DNA of 64,000 nucleotides from an uncultured Lachnospiraceae bacterium (lineage in GTDB: Bacteria; Bacillota; Clostridia; Lachnospirales; Lachnospiraceae), in contig URXX01000009.1 in NCBI GenBank assembly GCA_900551895.1, positions 1 through 64,000 of the forward strand, in the 5' to 3' direction. The stretch's first letter is position 1. Every line of letters begins with the position of its first letter. The notes under the pieces are model-generated. The model worked only from the letters and a program-made list of their open reading frames with translations. It was not told where the DNA came from and made no database searches. A program made the translations under genes and the position numbers. Shown piece after piece: positions 32,767-40,463 of this stretch.

Positions 32767-33032
32767 ACAACAATATGCCTTCCCGCAAAGAATTGCTTCA
32801 TTTAATTAATGTTGCCAGTTTTGCCGTAGATGATGTGAAATTATTTTTAGATACGCATCCGGAAAATAAAGAGGCTCTTGCTTATTTTCAGCAATACAAT
32901 TCAATCCGCACACAAGCATTGAAAGACTTTGCCCGCTTATATGGTCCTCTCACTCTCGATTCAATCACTACTTGCAGTGATTATTGGAAATGGATTGACG
33001 AGCCGTATCCATGGCAGGAAGGGGGATGTTAG
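32763..33032 (+). CDS. cotJB: Spore coat protein CotJB
   Basis: 89 residues from ATG 32763, which overlaps the cotJA stop (ATGA) and has GGAGGAGG 9 nt upstream. Contains LLHLINVASFAVDDVKLFLDTHP and the end DYWKWIDEPYPWQEGGC, both typical. Middle gene of the operon. Confidence 0.93.
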   Translation: MNNNMPSRKELLHLINVASFAVDDVKLFLDTHPENKEALAYFQQYNSIRTQALKDFARLYGPLTLDSITTCSDYWKWIDEPYPWQEGGC

Positions 33033-33035
33033 TTT

Positions 33036-33641
33036 ATGTGGAATTATGAAAAAAGATTGCAATACCCTGTTAAAATCACACAGACAAACCCTAAGATTGC
33101 ACAGGTTATTATCAGCCAGTTCGGAGGTCCTGACGGCGAATTGGCCGCTTCTATGCGATATCTTTCCCAAAGATATACAATGCCTTACAAACAGGTAACC
33201 GGAGTTTTGACCGATATCGGCACAGAAGAATTAGCCCACATGGAAATGATTTGTGCTATCGTTTATCAACTTACCAAAAATCTTTCTGTAGAAGAAATTG
33301 AGAAATACGGTTTCGATAAATACTATGTTGACCATACCCTTGCATTATGGCCACAGTCAGCAGGCGGAACACCTTGGACAGCAACTTATTTCCAGTCAAA
33401 AGGAGATCCAATCACAGATTTACATGAAGATATGGCAGCAGAACAAAAAGCGAGAACAACATACGATAACATTTTACGTCTTATCAAAGATCCTGAAGTA
33501 TGCGACCCAATCCGCTTCCTTCGCGAAAGGGAGATTGTTCATTATCAGCGTTTCGGTGAAGCAAAGAGTACTTATACAAGCAAAAAAAATAAAAGAATTG
33601 TTTTTAGAAATTTCTGTTGTTTTGTTCTCCATCAGATTTAG
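33036..33641 (+). CDS. cotJC: CotJC, N-terminal 175 residues, interrupted by a mobile element
   Basis: Manganese-catalase-fold coat protein: MWNYEKRLQYPVKI, GELAASMRYLSQRYTMP, TDIGTEELAHMEMI (metal-ligand Glu and His) and REREIVHYQRFGE. Codons 1-175 (to 33560) are CotJC. After GE the frame runs on into the element as 26 unrelated residues (AKSTYTSKKNKR and so on). The missing C-terminus, SLRIVQDNLDSQNFYAFNPEF and onward, is at 42437-42532. As it stands the product lacks its true C-terminus. Confidence 0.93.
   Translation: MWNYEKRLQYPVKITQTNPKIAQVIISQFGGPDGELAASMRYLSQRYTMPYKQVTGVLTDIGTEELAHMEMICAIVYQLTKNLSVEEIEKYGFDKYYVDHTLALWPQSAGGTPWTATYFQSKGDPITDLHEDMAAEQKARTTYDNILRLIKDPEVCDPIRFLREREIVHYQRFGEAKSTYTSKKNKRIVFRNFCCFVLHQI
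33552..33560 (+). repeat. Left att core TTCGGTGAA
   Basis: Codes for Phe-Gly-Glu of CotJC. Identical to 42428-42436. Confidence 0.88.
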
Positions 33642-33652
33642 CTTTTGTTTCA

Positions 33653-35170
33653 TCAGATATTCCAGGTAATCTCAATGACATCCTCATCAATATCGATCCG
33701 GTCAATCAGAATATCCGCAACCCGCTGTTTGTCGTCATTGTCAAGTTCATCCCATTTTGCAACATAATTAGTGATTTTCTCCATCTTTCCAGAAGTTTGA
33801 TTAGTACTTTGCTCAACCAGTTTTTGCTGTAAGGACTGTTTTTCTTTATCCAGTTCCTCAATCCTGCGATTGATATATTCCATCACAGTTTTATTCGCTT
33901 CTGGCACTTTTGCAAGCAGATTTCCAATTTCCTGTTCAATCTCTGCAATTCGAACTTTCTCTGCCTGACTGCTAGGCTGCGTTACCGCTTCCAGTTCATC
34001 AGAAAGATATTGGAACTTGGCAAGCTGCTTTTTCATTTCCTCTAAAACATAATCCTCAAATACATCCGCATAGATGGTATGCCCTGCACCTTTACATTTA
34101 ATGGAATATCGGGAACCTGAACATTGAAAATATCGCCCAGCTTTCGTGTTTGACCTTGTAACCGTATAGGCATAACCACATTTCTTACACTTCACTTTTC
34201 CAGCAAGCCATGTCCGCTTTCCTTTATTTGTTCTTGCCGACTGACGGTTCTTCATGATTTTTAACCGGCATTTCAACCAGACATCAGACTCAATCACACC
34301 CAAATGAGGAGCGATTACCACATCCCGATCTACAAGATCGTACTGCTTTTTCTTTGTCTTATCTCCGTTGATTCCTTTATATAGGAAGATACCATTAGTT
34401 CCCACATAATCAGAAGCCGGGTTAATCATATTTGTGCCCTGGCTTTCAAAGAAATTGTAGATATCAATATCTGCCTTTGCATATACTGGATTTCGGAGAA
34501 TCTCGCTGATTCTTGCAGTAGACCAGGGCGCACCTCGTTTTTCTGTAAAACCTTGACGAAGCAATTCTCTCATAACTGCTCCCAAGGTCATATCCGGTTC
34601 CGAATAAAGCTGATAAATCAATCGAATCTGCTTCATTTCATTCGGTTCCGGCACAAAAACTGATGTATGAATTCCGTTGATAATCGTTTTTTCCAACTGA
34701 AATCCATACGGTACACGACCACCCATGTAATATCCTTTCTGACTTTTCGTAGCATAAGCATCTGCAATACGTTTCTGGATTGTTTCACGCTCCAACTGTG
34801 CAAATACGATAGAAATATTCAGCATGGCATTGCCGATTGGTGTAGAAGTATCAAACTTCTCTGTGGAAGAAACAAATTCTACATGATACTGCTGAAATAT
34901 TTCCATCATATTGGAAAAATCGAGAATAGAACGGCTGATACGGTCAAGCTTATAAACGATAACCCGTTTAATCTTTCCTGCCCGAATGTCTTCCATCATT
35001 CTTGCAAACGCCGGTCTGTTGGTATTCTTTCCGCTAAATCCCTTGTCAATGTACGTTTCGTACTCAGCTCCGCGAGTTTCATATTTACAAAACTCAAGCT
35101 GATTTTCGATGGAGATACTATCTTTTTTATCCAGTGACTGTCTTGCGTATAAAGCATCGATTGGACACAT
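33653..35170 (-). CDS. Large serine recombinase
   Basis: 505 residues. Resolvase domain with YARQS (catalytic Ser12) and YKLDRISRS (73-81), recombinase domain around 165-290, zinc ribbon (CKKCGYAYTV, then CSGSRYSIKCKG) near 328-365 and a long coiled coil near 370-480. It lies 92 bp inside the left att site and reads toward it. The same family includes SpoIVCA, which removes skin from sigK. AAGGAGGTATGTGCT precedes the ATG. Confidence 0.96.
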   Translation of the reverse strand: MCPIDALYARQSLDKKDSISIENQLEFCKYETRGAEYETYIDKGFSGKNTNRPAFARMMEDIRAGKIKRVIVYKLDRISRSILDFSNMMEIFQQYHVEFVSSTEKFDTSTPIGNAMLNISIVFAQLERETIQKRIADAYATKSQKGYYMGGRVPYGFQLEKTIINGIHTSVFVPEPNEMKQIRLIYQLYSEPDMTLGAVMRELLRQGFTEKRGAPWSTARISEILRNPVYAKADIDIYNFFESQGTNMINPASDYVGTNGIFLYKGINGDKTKKKQYDLVDRDVVIAPHLGVIESDVWLKCRLKIMKNRQSARTNKGKRTWLAGKVKCKKCGYAYTVTRSNTKAGRYFQCSGSRYSIKCKGAGHTIYADVFEDYVLEEMKKQLAKFQYLSDELEAVTQPSSQAEKVRIAEIEQEIGNLLAKVPEANKTVMEYINRRIEELDKEKQSLQQKLVEQSTNQTSGKMEKITNYVAKWDELDNDDKQRVADILIDRIDIDEDVIEITWNI

Positions 35171-35252
35171 AGCACATACCTCCTTACTATGTGTAAACAG
35201 TCACTCTCCATTACATTGATTATACCATGAATACCGCTTTCCGGTTTAAAAA

Positions 35253-35417
35253 TCATGCATATTTTTTAAAGATATTGTACAGATCTTTTCTTTGTTCTTC
35301 AAATATGCGATTTGCGGTGTCTATGGAATACTGCGGATGTCTGCTGATTACACGAAAATGCATTTTTTCAACATGAATCTCTTTTAATTCTTCTATTTTT
35401 TCTGTTATCTGTTTCAT
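35253..35417 (-). CDS. 54-residue protein upstream of the recombinase
   Basis: Short frame MKQITEKIEELKEIHVEKMH, then FRVISRHPQYSIDTANRIFE and EQRKDLYNIFKKYA, with GGGGGAAGATT before ATG 35417. Charged and helical. Placed just upstream of the recombinase in the same direction, it is a candidate recombination directionality factor or regulator. This is position-based only. Confidence 0.55.
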   Translation of the reverse strand: MKQITEKIEELKEIHVEKMHFRVISRHPQYSIDTANRIFEEQRKDLYNIFKKYA

Positions 35418-35821
35418 AATCTTCCCCCATATATCTTATTTTTGTTATAATTTGTCCTATTCCAAAACAGTCTGATTTCAAAACAAGATTCCGGTTTCTT
35501 TGGCGAATGATTTTTCACATTCCTCTTATGAATCGTTTCATAACCCGCCGTTGATCGCCGAGCCACCCCAAGGAGTTTCACCTATCAGATGTGAGTGTCA
35601 TTATCTGCTTACCGCCGATTCCGGTCTCTCTGATTGTCAAGGTACACAAGCGTTATCCGCTTTTGTAGAGCCATCGTAGCATAAAAAAATCAGAAAACAG
35701 CGTTTCTTGCAGGCATAGCAATTTCCGGGAAATCGAGGTTATGAAAATTGCAGATTTGCAATAATATGGATTGACCTATTCCCGGGAAACGACTAAAATA
35801 AGTCTAAGGGAGTTGATAGAG
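35418..35821. other. Divergent control region of the cotJC element
   Basis: About 400 bp without a convincing ORF between the minus recombinase unit and the plus XRE operon. GC content is locally higher near 35545-35640, with short inverted repeats. CCCGGGAA-type palindromes near 35725 and 35792 (TTTCCGGGAAATC, TTCCCGGGAAAC) are possible XRE operators. Confidence 0.4.
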
Positions 35822-36637
35822 ATGGCTGAATTACCTGGAAATATCCATGAGAAAATCGGAGATTTAAGAATCGAACGGGGATTAACAAAAAAACAGGTGA
35901 GCGAAGATTTGGGAATCCCTGCTTCCCAACTTACAAGAATTGAAAATGAAGATATCAAAAGTATCGGACACGAACTCATCATAAAATTTGCCGATTATTT
36001 TGGTGTGTCCACAGATTATCTATTGGGACGAACCACCGTCCGTTCTCAGAAGAATATAGAACTGGATGAACTGGGACTTTCCAACAAGGCGTTGATTACA
36101 TTGCTGTCCGGCAAGGTAAATACAGAACTTCTCAGCCGAATCATGGAACACAGTAACTTTATTCCTCTCATGGGATATGCAGAAGCCTATTTTGAAAGCG
36201 CCCACGAGGAAGGATTTCTCTCCCGGAATAATGTGATCGACCTTGCAACCGGAGGTTTAACCGAACTTTTAAAAGAAAATCCTTCTCAGAAAACAGAAAT
36301 AACCAATGAACTCCGCCATCTGAACGCTCAGAAAGTCAGTGGATCAGAAGCTGATTTGGAGAAATTGAAGGCTACCTTTTTGAAAATCATGCGGGATGTG
36401 AAGAACGAATATGGAGAATCAAAAGAAGATGTTACTGCTGAAGAAATGAGAAATCAGGTGAAACAGCTCCATCAGGAGGCAATGAAGCATAAAGGACATA
36501 TGACTGAAGCCAAAATGGCAGAACTTACGGCAAAAATGCTTCTTCCTGCCGGGATAGACGGAGAAAACCGGAAATCGTTTGAGAAACTGATGGAAAACAT
36601 ATTGAAGGATTCAAATAAAAAACGGAAAAAGAGGTGA
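35822..36637 (+). CDS. XRE-family regulator with long C-terminal domain
   Basis: 271 residues from ATG 35822 (AAGGGAG upstream). HTH over about 12-65 (IGDLRIERGLTKKQVSEDLG, IPASQLTRIENEDIKSIGHE, DYFGVSTDYLLGRT), then a helical domain of unknown role and a basic KKRKKR end. Its last codon overlaps the DUF4258 start, so it is the first gene of that operon and probably its repressor. Confidence 0.85.
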   Translation: MAELPGNIHEKIGDLRIERGLTKKQVSEDLGIPASQLTRIENEDIKSIGHELIIKFADYFGVSTDYLLGRTTVRSQKNIELDELGLSNKALITLLSGKVNTELLSRIMEHSNFIPLMGYAEAYFESAHEEGFLSRNNVIDLATGGLTELLKENPSQKTEITNELRHLNAQKVSGSEADLEKLKATFLKIMRDVKNEYGESKEDVTAEEMRNQVKQLHQEAMKHKGHMTEAKMAELTAKMLLPAGIDGENRKSFEKLMENILKDSNKKRKKR

Positions 36638-36957
36638 TGAAAGTGGATTTGAAAACATATCAGACCTTATGTGCAGATTCAAAAATAATCTGGACAAAAC
36701 ATTGTTTAGAACGTATGCAAGAACGCGATATCAGCCGTGCCGATGTTAAAAATGGAATTGCAACCGGAGAAATCATCGAAGACTATCCTGATGATTATCC
36801 GAATCCAAGTTGTCTGATTTTTGGGCATACTGTTAATGATAGGATTTTGCATATCGTTGCCGGATGTGATAGTATAAATATATACATCATAACAGCGTAT
36901 TACCCGGACACAACGAAATTTGAAAATGATTTAAAGACAAGAAGAAAGGGGAAATAA
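36637..36957 (+). CDS. DUF4258 protein (possible toxin)
   Basis: 106 residues from ATG 36637 (AAAGAGGTG upstream). WTKHCLERMQERDISRADVKNG near 20-41 and a closing ITAYYPD strand, as in DUF4258, a small RelE-like fold group. Directly followed 2 bp later by a YgiT-type zinc-finger protein, a pairing often seen as a toxin-antitoxin unit. Toxicity not shown. Confidence 0.85.
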   Translation: MKVDLKTYQTLCADSKIIWTKHCLERMQERDISRADVKNGIATGEIIEDYPDDYPNPSCLIFGHTVNDRILHIVAGCDSINIYIITAYYPDTTKFENDLKTRRKGK

Positions 36958-36959
36958 AT

Positions 36960-37187
36960 ATGTGTATGTTCTGTAAAAATACAACTACCGTAGAAAGCAC
37001 TACTACTCATGTAGTAAATTACAAAAATTGCGTTATCGTAGTTAAAAATGTACCTTGCCTTGAATGCGATCAGTGCGGCGAAAAATATTATACTGATGAA
37101 GTAGCTGAAAAATTGGAAATCATTGTGAACTTGGCTAAGAAGCTGATGCAGGAAATTGCTGTGATTGATTATCAGCATGCAGCGTAA
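36960..37187 (+). CDS. YgiT-type zinc-finger protein (possible antitoxin)
   Basis: 75 residues: CMFC near 2-5 and CLECDQCGEKYYTDEVAEKLE near 33-53, the paired cysteines of the YgiT/MqsA N-terminal zinc finger. No C-terminal XRE domain is attached; the XRE gene upstream may supply DNA binding. AGAAAGGGGAAATAAAT precedes the ATG. Confidence 0.85.
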   Translation: MCMFCKNTTTVESTTTHVVNYKNCVIVVKNVPCLECDQCGEKYYTDEVAEKLEIIVNLAKKLMQEIAVIDYQHAA

Positions 37188-37266
37188 ATTTCACAAAATC
37201 AAACACTTTATAATATTACTCGTTGTACGCGAAATTTACATTTTACTTTAAGAGGAGGACGTTAGA

Positions 37267-37311
37267 ATGGAAAGTACCAAAAGGACAAAAATGGGCTGTT
37301 ACCATTTTTGA
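37267..37311 (+). CDS. 14-residue leader peptide before DUF4230 gene
   Basis: An excellent AGAGGAGGACGTTAGA site precedes ATG 37267. The frame reads MESTKRTKMGCYHF and its TGA overlaps the TTG start of the next gene. That gene has no good site of its own, so translation is probably coupled through this short frame. Confidence 0.45.
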   Translation: MESTKRTKMGCYHF

Positions 37312-37895
37312 AGAAATTTATTACTAAGAAAATAGTTGTGTTTTTAGTATCTTTAATCATTATAGTCATAGTTATCTTTGGGGTTAACTCTGCTTTTCAA
37401 TCCGATTCTAAGACAGTAGATATCGGACTCAGAAATATAGGAGAACTGGCTACTCAAGTTGCTTACGTGACAGAAGTAGATGTTATAGATGATCCTAGAA
37501 CTTTCTTTGGGGTAAAGATACCATTTACACAATCACATTATGTTTATAGTTATGATTTCGTGATAAAGGCGGGGTTCAAAGTAGAAGACATTATTCCTGA
37601 TGTAAATGAAGGGACTAAAACGGTAACTATTTTGATGCCTAAAGCAGAAATTCTCAGCAACGAACCAAAGTTAGATTCATTAAAAATCTATTTAGAAGAT
37701 GAAAGTATTTTTAATCAAGTGACAATGGATGAGAGTAACAAAGCCTTTATTGAAATGCAGAAAAATGCAGAAAAAAATGCTATTTCCAACGGATTATTAG
37801 AGGGTGCAAAAGAAAATGCGAAAACGGTTATTACTGGATTATTTGCAGACCAATTTGATCCAGAAGAATATAAATATGAATTCAAATTTCAATAA
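37308..37895 (+). CDS. DUF4230 membrane-anchored protein
   Basis: 195 residues from TTG 37308. One membrane helix at about 9-26 (VVFLVSLIIIVIVIFGV), then the DUF4230 domain (LRNIGELATQVAYVTEVDVI, SYDFVIKAGFKVEDI, TKTVTILMPKAEILS). Faces outside the cell. Function unknown. Followed 15 bp later by a tiny membrane peptide gene. Confidence 0.82.
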   Translation: MKKFITKKIVVFLVSLIIIVIVIFGVNSAFQSDSKTVDIGLRNIGELATQVAYVTEVDVIDDPRTFFGVKIPFTQSHYVYSYDFVIKAGFKVEDIIPDVNEGTKTVTILMPKAEILSNEPKLDSLKIYLEDESIFNQVTMDESNKAFIEMQKNAEKNAISNGLLEGAKENAKTVITGLFADQFDPEEYKYEFKFQ

Positions 37896-37910
37896 AGGAG
37901 AAACTTACAA

Positions 37911-37994
37911 ATGAAAAGAAAACTACTTTATATCGTAGGTGGGATAGTTGCAATAATACTTATATTTTATATCTATTTATTCTTTACTGCTTAA
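37911..37994 (+). CDS. 27-residue membrane peptide
   Basis: AAAGGAGAAACTTACAA precedes ATG 37911. MKRKLLYIVGGIVAIILIFY then IYLFFTA: basic start and one membrane helix. Could be a small partner of DUF4230 or a type I-like toxin. Ends 65 bp before a terminator. Confidence 0.55.
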   Translation: MKRKLLYIVGGIVAIILIFYIYLFFTA

Positions 37995-38059
37995 TGAAAG
38001 CAATAAGATTGGTTATATATAAGCACAACCTAGTTCTGAATCGAATATTCAGAGTTATG

Positions 38060-38105
38060 AAATGGCGGTGATGTAATACCAAACTGGTTTCTCCCCGCCA
38101 TTTTA
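38060..38105 (+). terminator. Terminator of the XRE-DUF4230 operon
   Basis: AAATGGCGG pairs with CCGCCATTT across a long loop and is followed by TATAG. A large-loop hairpin with a short T run. Confidence 0.6.
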
Positions 38106-38175
38106 TAGTATTGTAATATTTAAAGAAAAGGAAAGCTAGACTTTCTAACAATATTGCTTTAAGCTTTTACAGTAT

Positions 38176-38691
38176 TTATTTTATATACTCGCTCCATGTT
38201 TTTTTATATAACTGTTCACAACAAACATTTCTTAATAATATCCTAAAATCTTTCAGAAAATTAATATTTATACACCCTTCGTCCGTTTCATATATATAGC
38301 GCCAATGTTCAAACGCATCAGAAATTATTTCTAATTGTTCATCAAAAAAATTTTCATTTTTAGGATTGAAATGTCTTTTCAGCTCTATTTCAGCCTTTTC
38401 AGCCTTTTTACTATCACTTTTACGAAATAATCCCCATAGTCTTTTTAAATCGTGACCATCACGAGATTTTTTCCCTCTTATTTCTTTAATAGACACGCCA
38501 TAAGAAATCAACAGTGTTTTTATAAATACTTCACAGGAAAAAGCAGAATTAACAATTCCTGAAACAGTATGAGCATCAAATCTATATTCGATAATATTAT
38601 TCGGCTCTATTTCACAACATTTTGCACAATCAGAAAAAGCACATGCTTGTTTAAACATCCGATGTGTATTCCATACAATCTTTTTCCCCAT
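38176..38691 (-). CDS. HEPN-like protein
   Basis: 171 residues from ATG 38691 (GGAGG 10 nt upstream). All-helical. AFSCEVFIKTLLISYG followed by GKKSRDGHDLKRLWGLF is the layout of HEPN-type proteins, many of which are RNases or defence effectors. No clear R-x4-6-H pair is seen, so activity is doubtful. Single gene between two oppositely oriented blocks. Confidence 0.5.
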   Translation of the reverse strand: MGKKIVWNTHRMFKQACAFSDCAKCCEIEPNNIIEYRFDAHTVSGIVNSAFSCEVFIKTLLISYGVSIKEIRGKKSRDGHDLKRLWGLFRKSDSKKAEKAEIELKRHFNPKNENFFDEQLEIISDAFEHWRYIYETDEGCININFLKDFRILLRNVCCEQLYKKTWSEYIK

Positions 38692-38819
38692 AAAAATCAT
38701 ACCTCCATTTTAAACAGTTCCAGCTACTCTATTTTATCTATTCGTGTCTATATTATAGCAATATAGATAGAGTTTCTGCAATGTAATCATTTCAATATTT
38801 CTTGAAGGAAAATCAGGGT

Positions 38820-40040
38820 CTAAAAATTAATATCACATTTTCGCTCTATTTTCCGACTATCCTTTTCAGCACTATTTTTCTTCGAAACTTTCAGCTTATG
38901 CCATTCCAATTTCTTCAACACCGAATCCCTAGATTTTTTCTCAATCTGTTCCGTCACTTCTTTCTTTACTTCCGGTTTGTTAAATACTTCTTTTAATCGA
39001 CCTGAGAGTTTCCGAATAGCACTCCGTATATTCTTCCCAAGACTTTCCATCTGAGAGATTGCATAATTCCGCATTTTCTCTGAAGCCTTTCTGTCTGGAC
39101 TGGACAGCCATTCTTTATAAATCTCAATCTGTTCCTCCGCTGTGTTCAATGCCTCTTCCCTTGCTTTGTCGGAAACAATCTCCACCGCCTTTTCATAAGC
39201 GACCGTAGAAACTTCTTGAATCAATGTTTCCGAATCCAAAATCTTTTCTTCCAGTTCCTTGATTTTCTGTTCTTTTTCTACGATTTTCTCCTGCTGTTTC
39301 TGAATGATATAGTCCTGTTTTTCCAGATATTGCCTGCCTCCATAGATGGCTTCCGATTCTACTTCAATTCCGAATTTATGGCATTTCATAATAAAATGCT
39401 GTCTCATATAATCATCAAAAACCATCTTACGATTATTATTCTTTCCCTGCTTTTTTGACGGATCAGGCAGTTCAAACCCGATTTCTTCCAATGCCTTTTC
39501 CTGTTTGGGACACAATTCTCCATATTGATTTTCCCATACAAAAACATGGCGTTCATGGATATGAGGGGTTCCCTCGTCCACATGTAACGCCCAATCTATG
39601 ATTTTTACATTTTTACCAAACAGTCTTTCTATAAAATCAAAGAATTCCTGACAGATGCAATATAAATCAAAATAATCAATCGAGGAATCAATATTTCCAA
39701 TCTGATAGATTGTTTCTTCCGGACAGGTTCTTTTATCATTCAGCAAATCCTTTGCTGTCCTGTTTCGTTCCGGATGGCGATTCTTTATATTGCGAGCATT
39801 CTGTCCTTTGATAAAATCTGCAAAAATTTCCTCATAAAATTTTTCTTCCACCTGTTCAAAAGTCATCTCTGCCGGGTTTTCATCTTTGAAAATTCCCTGA
39901 TAACAATCCCAATAAAGATTTTCCTTTTTTCGTTTTGAGTCAATGTGGTCGCTGTGCTGAACATTGAATCTTCGATCATTGTGCTTCGGGTTGTAGACTC
40001 CATGCTTCCCGGAGCGTCCATTGTGTCTTGATACTCTCAT
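38820..40040 (-). CDS. MobV/Pre-type relaxase
   Basis: 406 residues from ATG 40040 (AAAGGAGAAAACTT upstream). Opens VSRHNGRSGKHGVYNPKHND and has the metal-binding WALHVDEGTPHIHERHVF motif (the HUH-type histidines) near 160-177. A long coiled coil (about 250-345) and a basic tail follow. Nicks at an origin of transfer for mobilisation by a helper conjugation system. No mating-pore genes are present. Confidence 0.8.
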   Translation of the reverse strand: MRVSRHNGRSGKHGVYNPKHNDRRFNVQHSDHIDSKRKKENLYWDCYQGIFKDENPAEMTFEQVEEKFYEEIFADFIKGQNARNIKNRHPERNRTAKDLLNDKRTCPEETIYQIGNIDSSIDYFDLYCICQEFFDFIERLFGKNVKIIDWALHVDEGTPHIHERHVFVWENQYGELCPKQEKALEEIGFELPDPSKKQGKNNNRKMVFDDYMRQHFIMKCHKFGIEVESEAIYGGRQYLEKQDYIIQKQQEKIVEKEQKIKELEEKILDSETLIQEVSTVAYEKAVEIVSDKAREEALNTAEEQIEIYKEWLSSPDRKASEKMRNYAISQMESLGKNIRSAIRKLSGRLKEVFNKPEVKKEVTEQIEKKSRDSVLKKLEWHKLKVSKKNSAEKDSRKIERKCDINF

Positions 40041-40172
40041 AAGTTTTCTCCTTTCCTTTCTCAAATAATCTGCTTCGGTGTTGAGAAATGTTTCTTATCT
40101 GCTTTCACAAAGTAGTGATTTCTTCCATGTTCTTCGTCAGATAATACCCAGTATTAAGTGGCGAAACGCCGC

Positions 40173-40463
40173 TTAACTGGGCAATGGCGGCTGCCCTTGA
40201 CCTGAAACAAAGCGGACAAGTCCGCTTTGCGCGCCAGATGCAGACTGCCATAAGCAGTCATATTCCATATGCATCTGGTCGCATCCTGCGCGGAGCGCTT
40301 TTTGTGTAATAGGAACTTTCCTATTACACAAAAAAGCCGATATATTTTTGCCTTCGCTCAAATCCATCGACTTCTTCATCTGACCTCTGCGGTCATATTC
40401 AGTTATGACAAAATGATAGAAATGACAGGCTGATGGTTCCATCCGTTTTTCATCAAGCACCAT
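40173..40463 (-). CDS. Hypothetical element protein
   Basis: 96 residues from ATG 40463, overlapping the primase gene end by 11 nt. MVLDEKRMEPSACHFYHFVI, then MKKSMDLSEGKNISAFL and a Gly/Ser/Pro-rich end. Base composition differs from its neighbours (higher GC). It may be real or a chance frame; overlap with the primase end favours translation coupling. Confidence 0.4.
   Translation of the reverse strand: MVLDEKRMEPSACHFYHFVITEYDRRGQMKKSMDLSEGKNISAFLCNRKVPITQKALRAGCDQMHMEYDCLWQSASGAQSGLVRFVSGQGQPPLPS

Noticed and set aside
35171..35250. Sigma-E promoter for the cotJC recombinase
   Set aside because: TATAAT is present (minus strand near 35219-35224) but no clear sigma-E -35/-10 pair. Mother-cell control therefore stays an inference.
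35540..35650. rRNA- or intron-like fragment in the divergent region
   Set aside because: Locally GC-rich and structured, but I could not match it to any RNA class with confidence.
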